NCBI RefSeq assembly: GCF_020442045.1
Contig: NZ_JAGRLA010000147.1
Location: 1-43,567, forward strand
Length of the DNA stretch: 43,567 nucleotides
Reading direction: 5' to 3'
From: Bauldia sp.
Lineage (GTDB): Bacteria > Pseudomonadota > Alphaproteobacteria > Rhizobiales > Kaistiaceae
Position numbers and translations under genes: made by a program. Below are positions 24,237 through 32,025 of this stretch, in pieces (position 1 is the stretch's first letter; each line of letters starts with the position of its first letter). Below the pieces are notes generated by a model. That model searched no databases, was not told the origin of the DNA, and saw only the letters and a list, made by a program, of their open reading frames with translations.

Positions 24237-24892
24237 GCCGCGTCCTTTTTCGAAGAGGCGTAGACTGCCGCGAGCGCGGCTTCGTCGCGTGGATGCCAGT
24301 TGGGATTCTCGACCGCCTTCCAGCCGCCCGCACCGTCGTCGACGATGCGGCTGCGCATGCCGCCCGAGCGCTCGATGATGGTGTAATCCTGGCCCGAATC
24401 CGCCGGGTAGCAGAACAGCATCACGAACTCTTCGGCGCCCGTATTGACCGAACGGTGGATCCAGTAAGGTGGTACGTAGCAGCAGGTGAGGGGCTCGATC
24501 TCGACGATGCGCGTCTCCCCCTCCGGCGATTCCATCAGCATCAGGCCCTTGCCCTTCTGGCCGTAGTAGATTTCAGGGCGGTCGGCCTGCCGGTGGATGT
24601 GGCCCCGGGTGATGAAGAACTCCTCGCCCACCTTGCCGGGCGCCATGCGCGTGACGCCGAAGATCACGTCGCCGGCCCGGTCGGAAGGGCGGAAATCCGA
24701 AACGGCATAGACCACCCTGTCGTCCCACTCGGCGCGCATGGCCTCGAAGGCTGCCTCGTCGCCGTAGAGACCGGCGAGATCGCCGAAGCGCTTCTCGTAG
24801 CTGCCGGTGGCATTGGTCATTGCTCCGGTCGCAAGGTCGACGTCGCAACCGACCGGTTCGAAATGTTTCTTCACGAGTATCGGTCCTTCCAT
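24233..24892 (-). CDS. cupin-type glucose-6-phosphate isomerase
   Basis: A roughly 219-residue cupin of the archaeal-type phosphoglucose isomerase family. The metal-binding motif reads GHIH (His98, His100), then Glu107 in PEIYYGQKGKG, with a second-motif His136 in PPYWIHRSVN. It would isomerise glucose 6-phosphate and fructose 6-phosphate or a related sugar phosphate. The frame can start at a GTG at 24910 or the ATG at 24892; I prefer the ATG, but neither has a strong ribosome site. It overlaps the next gene by four bases. Such cupin isomerases occur as accessory enzymes in bacterial sugar clusters, so a non-glucose substrate is possible. Confidence 0.82.
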   Translation of the reverse strand: MEGPILVKKHFEPVGCDVDLATGAMTNATGSYEKRFGDLAGLYGDEAAFEAMRAEWDDRVVYAVSDFRPSDRAGDVIFGVTRMAPGKVGEEFFITRGHIHRQADRPEIYYGQKGKGLMLMESPEGETRIVEIEPLTCCYVPPYWIHRSVNTGAEEFVMLFCYPADSGQDYTIIERSGGMRSRIVDDGAGGWKAVENPNWHPRDEAALAAVYASSKKDAA

Positions 24893-24925
24893 TTCATGCT
24901 TGCGACCCACTTTTGGGATCAGGCT

Positions 24926-25696
24926 CTAGACGATCGTGTAGCCGCCATCGATCGCGAGGTTGGCGCCGTTGACCATCCCCGCGCCATCGCCGGCGAGATA
25001 GAGAACGGCGGCCGCGACCTCCCATGGCTTGGCGAAGCGGCGGGTCGGGATCGCGGCCCGCGCCCTGACGCCCTTTTCGCCCGCCCAGCCGGTCAGGCCG
25101 AGCTCCGTCTCCACCACGGTGGGCGAAACGGCGTTGACGGTGACGCCACGCGGCCCCCATTCGAGCGCCATGCAATTGGTCATGCCGATGATGCCGGCCT
25201 TGGAGGCGCAATAGGCGACATGGCCTTCGATGCCGATCGCCGCCGCCTGAGAGGCCATGTTGACGATGCGGCCCTTGCCGCGGTCGAGCATGGCCGGCGC
25301 GACCGTGCGCGCGACGAGGAACGCGCCCTTGAGATTGATGCCGAGCGTGCGGTCCCACTCCGCGGTCGGATAGCTTTCCGCCGGGGCGAGCGGGCCGATG
25401 CCGGCATTGTTGACGAGGATGTCGATGCCGCCGAATGCCCGCTCCGCGGCCCGGACGCAGCGCTGGACGCTGTCCTCGTCGGTGACATCGCCGACCAGCC
25501 CGAGGTGGCCGTCACCAAGCGAGCGCGCGCCTTCCTCGATACGCGGATCGCGGTCCATCAGCGCAAGGCGCGCGCCGCGCGCGGCAAAGGCGTCGGCCAC
25601 GGCGCGCCCGATGCCCGCGGCCGCGCCGGTTATGAAAACCGACCGGCCCGCGAAATCGAGCAGGTCGGGCATGGTTTCGGATACGGGACTGGCCAT
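24926..25696 (-). CDS. short-chain dehydrogenase/reductase, probable polyol/sugar dehydrogenase
   Basis: A 256-residue classical SDR. It has GAAAGIG near residue 25, NNAGIG near 96, and the catalytic Ser-Tyr-Lys in NMASQAAAI and AYCASKAG. The C terminus (AIDGGYTIV) resembles that of tetritol, pentitol and galactitol dehydrogenases. It probably oxidises a polyol hydroxyl to a ketone with NAD. The ATG at 25696 has an AAGAG-like ribosome site; MPDLLDF eight codons later is an alternative. It follows the truncated SDR remnant and precedes the cupin isomerase gene by 33 bases. Confidence 0.85.
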   Translation of the reverse strand: MASPVSETMPDLLDFAGRSVFITGAAAGIGRAVADAFAARGARLALMDRDPRIEEGARSLGDGHLGLVGDVTDEDSVQRCVRAAERAFGGIDILVNNAGIGPLAPAESYPTAEWDRTLGINLKGAFLVARTVAPAMLDRGKGRIVNMASQAAAIGIEGHVAYCASKAGIIGMTNCMALEWGPRGVTVNAVSPTVVETELGLTGWAGEKGVRARAAIPTRRFAKPWEVAAAVLYLAGDGAGMVNGANLAIDGGYTIV

Positions 25697-25726
25697 GTCA
25701 GAACTCTTGGCGCGTATGGGTGATCG

Positions 25727-25870
25727 TCATTGTCTTCCGCGTTGCCACGTGCCGACGGGACGACCCGTGCGCCCATGCCGCCGCGCACGGGCGCATTCAC
25801 AGCCGATGCCGCGGCTGCCGCCGGTGACGAGCGCACTCCGACCGTTCGGCCGGAGCATTCCTGAGCACAT
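25727..25870 (-). pseudogene. 5' remnant of a second SDR gene at the head of the operon
   Basis: From an ATG at 25870, with an excellent GGGGAGG ribosome site six bases upstream, the frame reads MCSGMLRPNGRSALVTGG, then SRGIG: a complete SDR dinucleotide-binding N terminus. After GIG the in-frame product degenerates and stops at 25727. In another frame the segment GARVVPSARGNAED looks like the expected second beta strand of the same SDR. So about 45 codons of an SDR survive with a frameshift, and the rest is gone. The full-length SDR gene follows directly. The remnant still sits under the operator at 25913-25927. Confidence 0.6.
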
Positions 25871-25912
25871 ATCGGGCCTCCCCGCCACCCTTCGTAAGAC
25901 CGCTTCAGTTTT

Positions 25913-25927
25913 TGTAATAAAACTACA
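25913..25927. promoter_or_regulatory. RpiR-type operator before the SDR/cupin-isomerase operon
   Basis: TGTAATAAAACTACA fits TGTARTNNNACTACA exactly. It lies 43 bases upstream of the start of the SDR remnant, where a repressor would block the promoter of that leftward unit. Confidence 0.6.
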
Positions 25928-26088
25928 TTTATGATCGCTGTCAATGGGCGGTGACGAGAGAAACATCGTCCTTGAGAGGGTAGTTGTGGCTATTTTCACC
26001 CTTGGATTGGTAGCATGGGCAATATATATGTAGCAAAAATACAGAATGACGATTTGAGACGTGGCGCCCGGAGCCGCCGGTTGTCCGG

Positions 26089-26100
26089 CTGTCCGGACCG
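26089..26100. promoter_or_regulatory. candidate GntR autoregulatory operator
   Basis: CTGTCCGGACCG matches 10 of 12 bases of CTGTACGGACAG, the repeat upstream of the transketolase gene. It is preceded by a further TGTCCGG half-site. It lies 34 bases before the GntR/UTRA start, as expected for autoregulation. Confidence 0.4.
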
Positions 26101-26134
26101 CGCTACGGTCCCGGCGGCTTCACCGGGTACCCCC

Positions 26135-26866
26135 ATGATCGATCGAACCACGCCCGTTCCGCTCTATTTCCAGCTTGCCCAGCATCTGCGGTCGGAGATC
26201 GCCTCGGGTGCGATCGCCAGTGGCGGCAAGCTGCCCTCCGAGCATGAGATGTGCGCCGAATACGGGGTCTCGCGCTCCGTGGTCCGGCAGGCCCTCCAGT
26301 CGCTCGCGCTGGACGGGCTGATCGAGACCGAGCGCGGGCGCGGCGCCTTCGTCCGGGAAAAGAAGGTGCCGATCGTGCTGCAGCAGCGGCTGGACCCGCT
26401 GCAGGAGGGCATGGCCAAGGCGGGTTTCACACTCACCACGAAAGTGTTGCGGCAGGAGGCGATAGTGGCGCCGGCGCATGTCGCGGAGGCGATCGGCGAC
26501 AACAGGGTCGTCTTTCTCGAGCGCGTGCGCTACGTCGACGGGCAGTTGCTGCTCGTCGTCCAGAACTACCTGCCGCTCAGCCGCTTTTCAGCGCTTCTCG
26601 ATTTCGACGGACTCGAGACCAAGTCGCTCTATGACTGGTTGGACGAAGCCTGCGGCGTCATCGCTTCGACGGGCAAGCGCGCGATCGAGATTGGCCGTGC
26701 CGACAGCCACATCGCGTCGCTGCTGGATCTGCAACGAGGCGACCGGGTCCTGTTCAACCGGGAGACGACGTTCGACCAGGACGGCAGGGCGATCGAATAC
26801 TACGAATCCTGGCATCATCCGGACCGGACCCGCCTCAGCATCGATCTCTACCGTCAGAAGGGCTGA
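26135..26866 (+). CDS. GntR-family (HutC/UTRA) transcriptional regulator
   Basis: A 243-residue regulator. The winged helix-turn-helix covers about residues 6-70, with LPSEHEMCAEYGVSRSVVRQ and the wing TERGRGAFV. A UTRA effector domain (about 95-240) follows, ending in YYESWHHPDRTRLSIDL. UTRA proteins bind sugar phosphates, amino sugars or histidine-pathway compounds. The ATG at 26135 gives the normal N terminus (MIDRTTPVPLYFQ), though its ribosome site is weak; an ATG at 26015 is in frame. It is the only gene of its orientation between the leftward units and converges with the xylulokinase-like gene across 9 bases. It may bind the CTGTNCGGACAG repeats. Confidence 0.9.
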   Translation: MIDRTTPVPLYFQLAQHLRSEIASGAIASGGKLPSEHEMCAEYGVSRSVVRQALQSLALDGLIETERGRGAFVREKKVPIVLQQRLDPLQEGMAKAGFTLTTKVLRQEAIVAPAHVAEAIGDNRVVFLERVRYVDGQLLLVVQNYLPLSRFSALLDFDGLETKSLYDWLDEACGVIASTGKRAIEIGRADSHIASLLDLQRGDRVLFNRETTFDQDGRAIEYYESWHHPDRTRLSIDLYRQKG

Positions 26867-26875
26867 ACGCCACGA

Positions 26876-28318
26876 CTAGACGTCGCGGTTGGATTTCAGG
26901 GCGCGATAGGTGGCGCGAAAGCGTGCCAGGAGATCGTCGAGGCCGGGAAAGGGACGCGGCTCGAGCAGGGGTTCGCTGGACGTGATGAAGGGAAGCTCGG
27001 ATATCCCGCCCCAATGTCCGGCGGCCATGCCGCCGATATAGGCCGCGCCCAGCGCCGCGGCATCGCGGCCTTGAAACGGACGCATCGGCACGCCGACGAT
27101 GTCCGCCAGCATCTGCCGCCAGCGCGGGTCGGTCGCGCCGCCCCCGGTCAGCAGCATGGACGACGCTTCGACGCCGGTCGCTTTCAGAGCGTCCCAACTG
27201 TCGCGTACCGCCAGCGCCACGCCCTCGAACACCGAGCGGATGATCTGGTCGCGTCCGGCGCCGAGGCGCATGTCGGACCAGACCGCGCTCGCCTGCGGGT
27301 CGAGCAACGGTGCGCGTTCGCCGCTCACATAGGGCAGGAAGACCGCCCCGCCATTGTCGACCCCCGGCGCGAAGGCGCGCGCATACATTTCCGTCCATTC
27401 GGCGCCGAGAACGCGGCGCGCCCATTCGAACACGGTGCCGCCGTTCTGCAGCGCGGCCATCTTGTAGATGCCCGCGCCGACTCCGCGGAAGGTGTTGTAG
27501 AAGGGCTGGAGCTCCGGCGTGGCGCGATCGACCACCGCCATCATCTGTATGCCGGATCCCACTTGAAGCACCGTCTCGCCGGGCGCGGTCTGGCCGAGCC
27601 CAAGCAGGCATGCGGCGGTATCGGAGAGCCCGTGGGCAACGGGAATGCCCCGCGGCAGGCGAAGTGCGGAGGCAGCCGGGCCGGCAAGGCCGCCAGCGAC
27701 GTCCGTCGAGGCGCGAAGCGGCGGCAGCAGGGAGAGATCGACCCCGAGGCTTTCGGCGAAGGGTTCCGCCCAGCCATCGTTGCCCATGTCGTAGAGCAGC
27801 GTCATCGAAGCGTCGGCGGGCTCGGTCGCGCGCTCGCCCGTCAACCGCAGCCGCAGCCAGTCCTTCGGCGAGAGTGCGACGCTGGCCTGGCCGAGGAGGG
27901 CGGGCTCATGCCGCTTGAGCCACAACAGGCCCAGCCCCGCCATGCCCGTGGCGACGGGATTGCACAGCGACAGCCGCAAATCGCCGTCGAGCGCCAGCGC
28001 GTCCTGGACTTCCTGTCGCGTTCGCAGGTCCGGCCACAGAATGGCCGGCCTGAGCGGTGTTCCCTGCGCATCCGCCAGGACGAATCCATGTCCCTGGCCG
28101 GACAGGCCGATGCCGCGCACCGCCTCGCCATGCTCCGCGCATGCCTCGCGCACGGCCTCCACGGTCTTCGACCACCACAGTTCCGGGTCCGTCTCGGCAT
28201 GGCCCGGGACGGGCGATCGGAGCTCGTAGGCGCGGCTCGCCTCTGCGACAGGCCGCCCGGTCTCGTCGATCAGCAGCGCCTTGACGGAGCCGGTGCCAAG
28301 GTCGATTCCGAGGAACAT
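26876..28318 (-). CDS. xylulokinase-like FGGY kinase
   Basis: A 480-residue FGGY kinase. The N-terminal GIDLGTGSVKALL, GLSGQGHGFVL substrate loop, SPKDWLRLRLTGE block, catalytic Asp in HGLSDTAACLLG and C-terminal LTGGGATDPRWRQ motif are all present. The GLSGQGHG loop is close to the GLSGQMHG of XylB, so xylulose is a reasonable substrate, but a related ketose is possible. The ATG at 28318 lies 22 bases after the transketolase stop, so it is the last gene of the leftward SDR, dehydrogenase, kinase, transketolase and kinase unit. Its product, a ketopentose phosphate, would be a transketolase substrate. Confidence 0.85.
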   Translation of the reverse strand: MFLGIDLGTGSVKALLIDETGRPVAEASRAYELRSPVPGHAETDPELWWSKTVEAVREACAEHGEAVRGIGLSGQGHGFVLADAQGTPLRPAILWPDLRTRQEVQDALALDGDLRLSLCNPVATGMAGLGLLWLKRHEPALLGQASVALSPKDWLRLRLTGERATEPADASMTLLYDMGNDGWAEPFAESLGVDLSLLPPLRASTDVAGGLAGPAASALRLPRGIPVAHGLSDTAACLLGLGQTAPGETVLQVGSGIQMMAVVDRATPELQPFYNTFRGVGAGIYKMAALQNGGTVFEWARRVLGAEWTEMYARAFAPGVDNGGAVFLPYVSGERAPLLDPQASAVWSDMRLGAGRDQIIRSVFEGVALAVRDSWDALKATGVEASSMLLTGGGATDPRWRQMLADIVGVPMRPFQGRDAAALGAAYIGGMAAGHWGGISELPFITSSEPLLEPRPFPGLDDLLARFRATYRALKSNRDV

Positions 28319-28340
28319 TCAGAGCGCTCCCGTCGCCCGT

Positions 28341-30380
28341 CTATGCGGTAACCGCAAAGACGTCGCCCTTGTCGGCGAGAAGAGCCAGGGCCGCTTCCGC
28401 AATGGCGTCCACGGTGAAGCCGAAGTGGGAGAACACTTCCGCGCCGGGTGCGGATTCGCCGAAACGGTCGACGCCGATGATCCTTCGGCGTCCGCCGAGG
28501 AACTGATACCAGTAGAGGGATGACGCTGCCTCGACCACGACGGTCGGCAGGTGGCGCGGCAGGATGCTCGACCGGTATTCCTCGGGCTGGCGCGCAAAGA
28601 TATTGGCATTGGGAACGGACACGACGCGCACGGCCACGCCCTCCGCCGCGAGCCGCGCGGCGGCCTGACGAACCAGGACGAGCTCCGAACCGGTGCCGGC
28701 CAGCACGACATCGGGCGCCGCGCCGGTGGCCGGGTCGGAAAGCACGTAGCCGCCCTTGCGGATCTTCTCGTCGTCACCGGGCTGGTGGTCGACGCCCTTG
28801 CTGCCCTGCCTTGCCAGCACCATGGCGCTCGGTCCGTCGCGGAGCAGGCTCTCATCCCAGGCGATGAGCGCCTCCAGCTCGCTTCCCGGCCGCCATACGG
28901 AGAAATCCGGAATCGCACGCAGCGCCACAAGCTGCTCCGATGGCTGGTGGGTCGGCCCGTCCTCGCCGACGCCGATGGAATCATGGGTGTAGATGAAGAT
29001 GGAGCGCAGCTTCATGAGGGACGCAAGGCGCACGGCGTTGCGGCTGTAATCGCTGAACACCAGGTAGGTCGAGCCATAGGGGACCACGCCGCCGTGGGCG
29101 GCCATGCCGTTCATCATCGCCGACATGGCGAACTCGCGTACCCCGTAGTGAACGAAATTGCCGGAGAAGTCGCCCGGCCGGATGGAGCGGGACCCTTGGG
29201 TCCAGGCCAGCGTCGACTCGCTGAGATCAGCAGAGCCGCCGACCAGCTCGGGGGCGGCCTCGACCATCAGCCCGGCAACACGGTTCGACGCCTTGCGCAA
29301 CGGCTGATCGACCGCGGGTTTTTCGATGATGGCGGCCGCCTCCTGTTTCACCAGCGCGTCGAGACCGGGAGGCCGCTCGCCCTTCATCCTGCGGCTGAAT
29401 TCGGCCGCGAGTTCGGGATGGGATGTCCGGTAGGCGGCAAACATCCGATCCCATTCGGCTTGCGCGGCCTTGCCTTTCCCGCGCCCATCCCAGCCGGCAG
29501 CGACATCTTCCGGGATCTCGAAGGGTGCATGGGGCCAGCCGAGCGCCTTGCGCGTCAGGGCCACTTCCTCCACGCCGAGCGGCGCACCGTGCGATTCCTC
29601 CTTGCCCTGTTTGTTGGGCGAGCCGAAGCCGATGGTCGTCTTGCAGCAGATCAGCGTCGGCCGGTCGGAGGCACGCGCGGCCTGGTAGGCCGCGTGGACA
29701 GCGGCGGGATCGTGCCCGTCAACGTCGGCAATCACGTGCCAGTTCAGCGAGCGGAAACGGGCTGCGGTGTCATCGGCGAACCAGTCGCCGACCTCTCCGT
29801 CGATGGAGATATTGTTGTCGTCATAGACGGTGATCAGCTTGGAGAGGCCGAGCGTGCCGGCGAGCGAAGCCGCTTCCTGGCTGATGCCTTCCATCAGGCA
29901 GCCGTCGCCGGCAAAGACATAGGTGAAGTGATCGACCACGGGGAAGCCGTCGCGGTTGAATTCCTCGGCCAGCCGGCGTTCGGCGAGCGCCATGCCGACC
30001 GCGGTCGCAAAACCCTGCCCGAGGGGACCGGTCGTCGTTTCGACACCCGGCGTCATCCCGCGTTCCGGATGCCCGGGCGTTCTGGAGCCGAATTGCCGAT
30101 GCCTGCGCAGGTCGTCCAGCGAAAGGTCGTAGCCGGCCAGATGCAGCAATGAATAGATGAGCATCGATCCATGGCCGTTCGACTGCACGAAGCGGTCGCG
30201 GTTCGGCCAGTCCGGATCGGCCGGGTTATGGCTCAGGAAATCGTTCCAGAGCACCTCGGCGATATCGGCCATGCCCATCGCCGTTCCGGGATGGCCGGAA
30301 TTGTTGGCCTGTACGGCGTCCATGGTCAAAGCCCTGATGGCGTTGGCCAGCCTGCGATGGTCACGCGCATGATCCGTCAC
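28341..30380 (-). CDS. tkt: transketolase
   Basis: A full-length 679-residue transketolase, not the split form seen in some apiose pathways. The N-terminal NNSGHPGTAMG, the thiamine-diphosphate motif GDGCLMEGISQEA near residue 155 with NNISIDG, the pyrimidine domain with an SIGVGEDGPTHQPSEQ block, and the C-terminal domain are all intact. It transfers two-carbon ketol units between pentose, hexose and tetrose phosphates, linking the island's kinases and isomerases to central metabolism. A 92-base gap upstream carries a GntR-type repeat, so it may have its own promoter within the leftward unit. A chromosomal housekeeping copy probably exists elsewhere; this one is catabolic by context. Confidence 0.95.
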   Translation of the reverse strand: MTDHARDHRRLANAIRALTMDAVQANNSGHPGTAMGMADIAEVLWNDFLSHNPADPDWPNRDRFVQSNGHGSMLIYSLLHLAGYDLSLDDLRRHRQFGSRTPGHPERGMTPGVETTTGPLGQGFATAVGMALAERRLAEEFNRDGFPVVDHFTYVFAGDGCLMEGISQEAASLAGTLGLSKLITVYDDNNISIDGEVGDWFADDTAARFRSLNWHVIADVDGHDPAAVHAAYQAARASDRPTLICCKTTIGFGSPNKQGKEESHGAPLGVEEVALTRKALGWPHAPFEIPEDVAAGWDGRGKGKAAQAEWDRMFAAYRTSHPELAAEFSRRMKGERPPGLDALVKQEAAAIIEKPAVDQPLRKASNRVAGLMVEAAPELVGGSADLSESTLAWTQGSRSIRPGDFSGNFVHYGVREFAMSAMMNGMAAHGGVVPYGSTYLVFSDYSRNAVRLASLMKLRSIFIYTHDSIGVGEDGPTHQPSEQLVALRAIPDFSVWRPGSELEALIAWDESLLRDGPSAMVLARQGSKGVDHQPGDDEKIRKGGYVLSDPATGAAPDVVLAGTGSELVLVRQAAARLAAEGVAVRVVSVPNANIFARQPEEYRSSILPRHLPTVVVEAASSLYWYQFLGGRRRIIGVDRFGESAPGAEVFSHFGFTVDAIAEAALALLADKGDVFAVTA

Positions 30381-30404
30381 CGGTCCATCTCCTTAACTTA
30401 TCAT

Positions 30405-30418
30405 CCTGTACGGACAGG
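30405..30418. promoter_or_regulatory. candidate GntR operator upstream of tkt
   Basis: CCTGTACGGACAGG has CCTGT/ACAGG arms in inverted orientation. It lies 25 bases upstream of the tkt ATG and is the most symmetric member of the CTGTNCGGACAG set. It implies an internal, separately controlled promoter for tkt and the following kinase. Confidence 0.5.
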
Positions 30419-30472
30419 TATAGCCGGGGCGACAGGCTGTCAAACGACTTCTCGCCGGTTCCGCCCGGTGCG

Positions 30473-31969
30473 CTAAAGCCGGTCGAGATCGTCATAGAGC
30501 GCCTGCGAATGGTGGTAGAGCTTTTCGAAGAATGGCTGCATCCGCGCGTAGGTTTCGGCCCAGTCGGGATCAGGCAGGATCTCGCGCTCGTAGCGCACGA
30601 AGGCTGCGGCCGCGTCCTCGGCGCTCGGGAACCTGCCTTCCGCGGTCGCGGCCAGCGCCGCGGCGCCGACGACGCCGCATTCCGGCTCCTTTGGCAACAG
30701 GATCGGAATGTTGTAGGCGCTCGCCTTGATCTTCAGCCACAGGTCCGACTTCGCTCCGCCGCTCGAGGCAACGATCCGCTCGACCTTGCGGCCGGAAATG
30801 TCCTCCATCAGATGCAGGTGTCGCGTGGCGCCGAAGGCCACGCCTTCGAGCACGGCGCGGTGAAGCTGGGCCAGCCCGTGCTCGGCGGTGATGCCGAAGA
30901 ATTGCGCGCGGGCATTGCGATGCTCGCCGAAACGCTCGCCGACGAGATAGGGCATGAAGAAGAGCCGCTGGGCGCCGGCCTGCGCTTCCGCCGCCTTGGC
31001 GGCGATTTCCTCATAGCTCCAGCCATTCTCATGGAAGGCGCGGCGCGCCCAGCGCATGGCGTCGCCGCCGGTCTCGAGCAGGATGAAGGCGCCCCAATTG
31101 CCTTCCGGCGTACCGACATTGGAGATCTCGGGCGCCAGAAGCGGCTGGTCGGCGACGACCGTGATGATGCATGAGGTGCCGGTCACGTCCGATCCGAGTC
31201 CGGGGCGGCATACGCCCGAGCCGAGCAGGGCGACGGGATAGTCGCCGCCGCCGACGAGGACGGGCGTTCCGGCGCGGAGCCCCGTCTCGCGCGCCGCCGG
31301 CGCGCTTACGCCGCCCAGCACCTCGACCGGCTCGCGGATCGTCGTCAGCTTGCCGCGATCGAGCTCCAGCCGGTCGCACATCGACTGCGACCAGTCGCCG
31401 GTGCGCGGGTCCATCATGAAGGAGCAGGCGGCCTCGGTGCGGTCCATCGTGATCTCGCCGGTGAGGCGGTAATTCACGTAGTCCTTGGGCATCAGCACCA
31501 CCGCCGCGCGGCGATATGCTTCCGGATCGTTGTCGCGGATCCATTGCAGCTTGAACCCTGGCCAGGGCGGGGCAGGGGGATTGCCGCTCTCGGCGATGAA
31601 CTCGTCCAGCTTGTAGCGCTTCTCGAACGCCGCGACCTGACCCATGGTGCGCTTGTCGTTCCACAAGGGGACCGTATCGCGGGTCAGTTCTCCGTTGGCA
31701 TCGAGCAGCACCGTCCCGTGCATGTGGCCGCAGCCGCAGATGGCCGCGATGCGTCGCGCCGCGTCCGGCACGTCGTCCAGCACCGCGCGGATGGCGCGCG
31801 TCACGCCGGCCCACCAGTCGGCCGGGCGCTGTTCCGACCAGCCGTATTCGGGCACGATCTGCTCGTGCTCGAAGGCACGGATGGCGGTCGGCCTGCCGGT
31901 CCTGTCGACGAGCGCCGCGCGTACGCTGCCCGTCCCAACGTCGATGGCGAGATAGAGCTCGTCGCTCAA
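30473..31969 (-). CDS. FGGY-family carbohydrate kinase
   Basis: A 498-residue FGGY kinase. Motifs include AIDVGTGSVRAAL, the unusual substrate loop CGCGHMHGTVLLD, MPKDYVNYRLTGEI, the catalytic Asp in VGGGDYPVALLG, a GSDVTGTSCI segment and a C-terminal ASSGGAKSDLW adenosine motif. The substrate loop differs from those of the other three kinases here, which suggests a different ketose or polyol. The start is a TTG at 31969 with GGGAGG five bases upstream; no ATG fits. It lies 56 bases after the zinc dehydrogenase stop and 92 bases before tkt. Its product is probably fed to transketolase or to an aldolase. Confidence 0.87.
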   Translation of the reverse strand: MSDELYLAIDVGTGSVRAALVDRTGRPTAIRAFEHEQIVPEYGWSEQRPADWWAGVTRAIRAVLDDVPDAARRIAAICGCGHMHGTVLLDANGELTRDTVPLWNDKRTMGQVAAFEKRYKLDEFIAESGNPPAPPWPGFKLQWIRDNDPEAYRRAAVVLMPKDYVNYRLTGEITMDRTEAACSFMMDPRTGDWSQSMCDRLELDRGKLTTIREPVEVLGGVSAPAARETGLRAGTPVLVGGGDYPVALLGSGVCRPGLGSDVTGTSCIITVVADQPLLAPEISNVGTPEGNWGAFILLETGGDAMRWARRAFHENGWSYEEIAAKAAEAQAGAQRLFFMPYLVGERFGEHRNARAQFFGITAEHGLAQLHRAVLEGVAFGATRHLHLMEDISGRKVERIVASSGGAKSDLWLKIKASAYNIPILLPKEPECGVVGAAALAATAEGRFPSAEDAAAAFVRYEREILPDPDWAETYARMQPFFEKLYHHSQALYDDLDRL

Positions 31970-32025
31970 GTCGTCCTCCCTTCCTCCGGGCAGGCGGCCT
32001 CCGGCTCCGCCCGCGGCTTGCAAGA

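Larger units (their letters stand above)
25871..26134. promoter_or_regulatory. divergent control region between the SDR operon and the GntR gene
   Basis: This gap is AT-rich for the window and holds an RpiR-type repeat (25913-25927) near the leftward operon and a GntR-type repeat (26089-26100) near the rightward regulator gene. I see no separate gene in it. An open frame from 26015 in the register of the GntR gene could add 40 residues to that protein but has no family resemblance. Confidence 0.5.

Noticed and set aside
28551..30152. 533-codon open frame opposite transketolase
   Set aside because: All transketolase motifs are on the minus strand; the plus-strand frame shows no domain pattern.
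28341..30380. Apiose-type pathway with split transketolase
   Set aside because: The transketolase is a single full-length chain, and no apiose-specific isomerase can be recognised.
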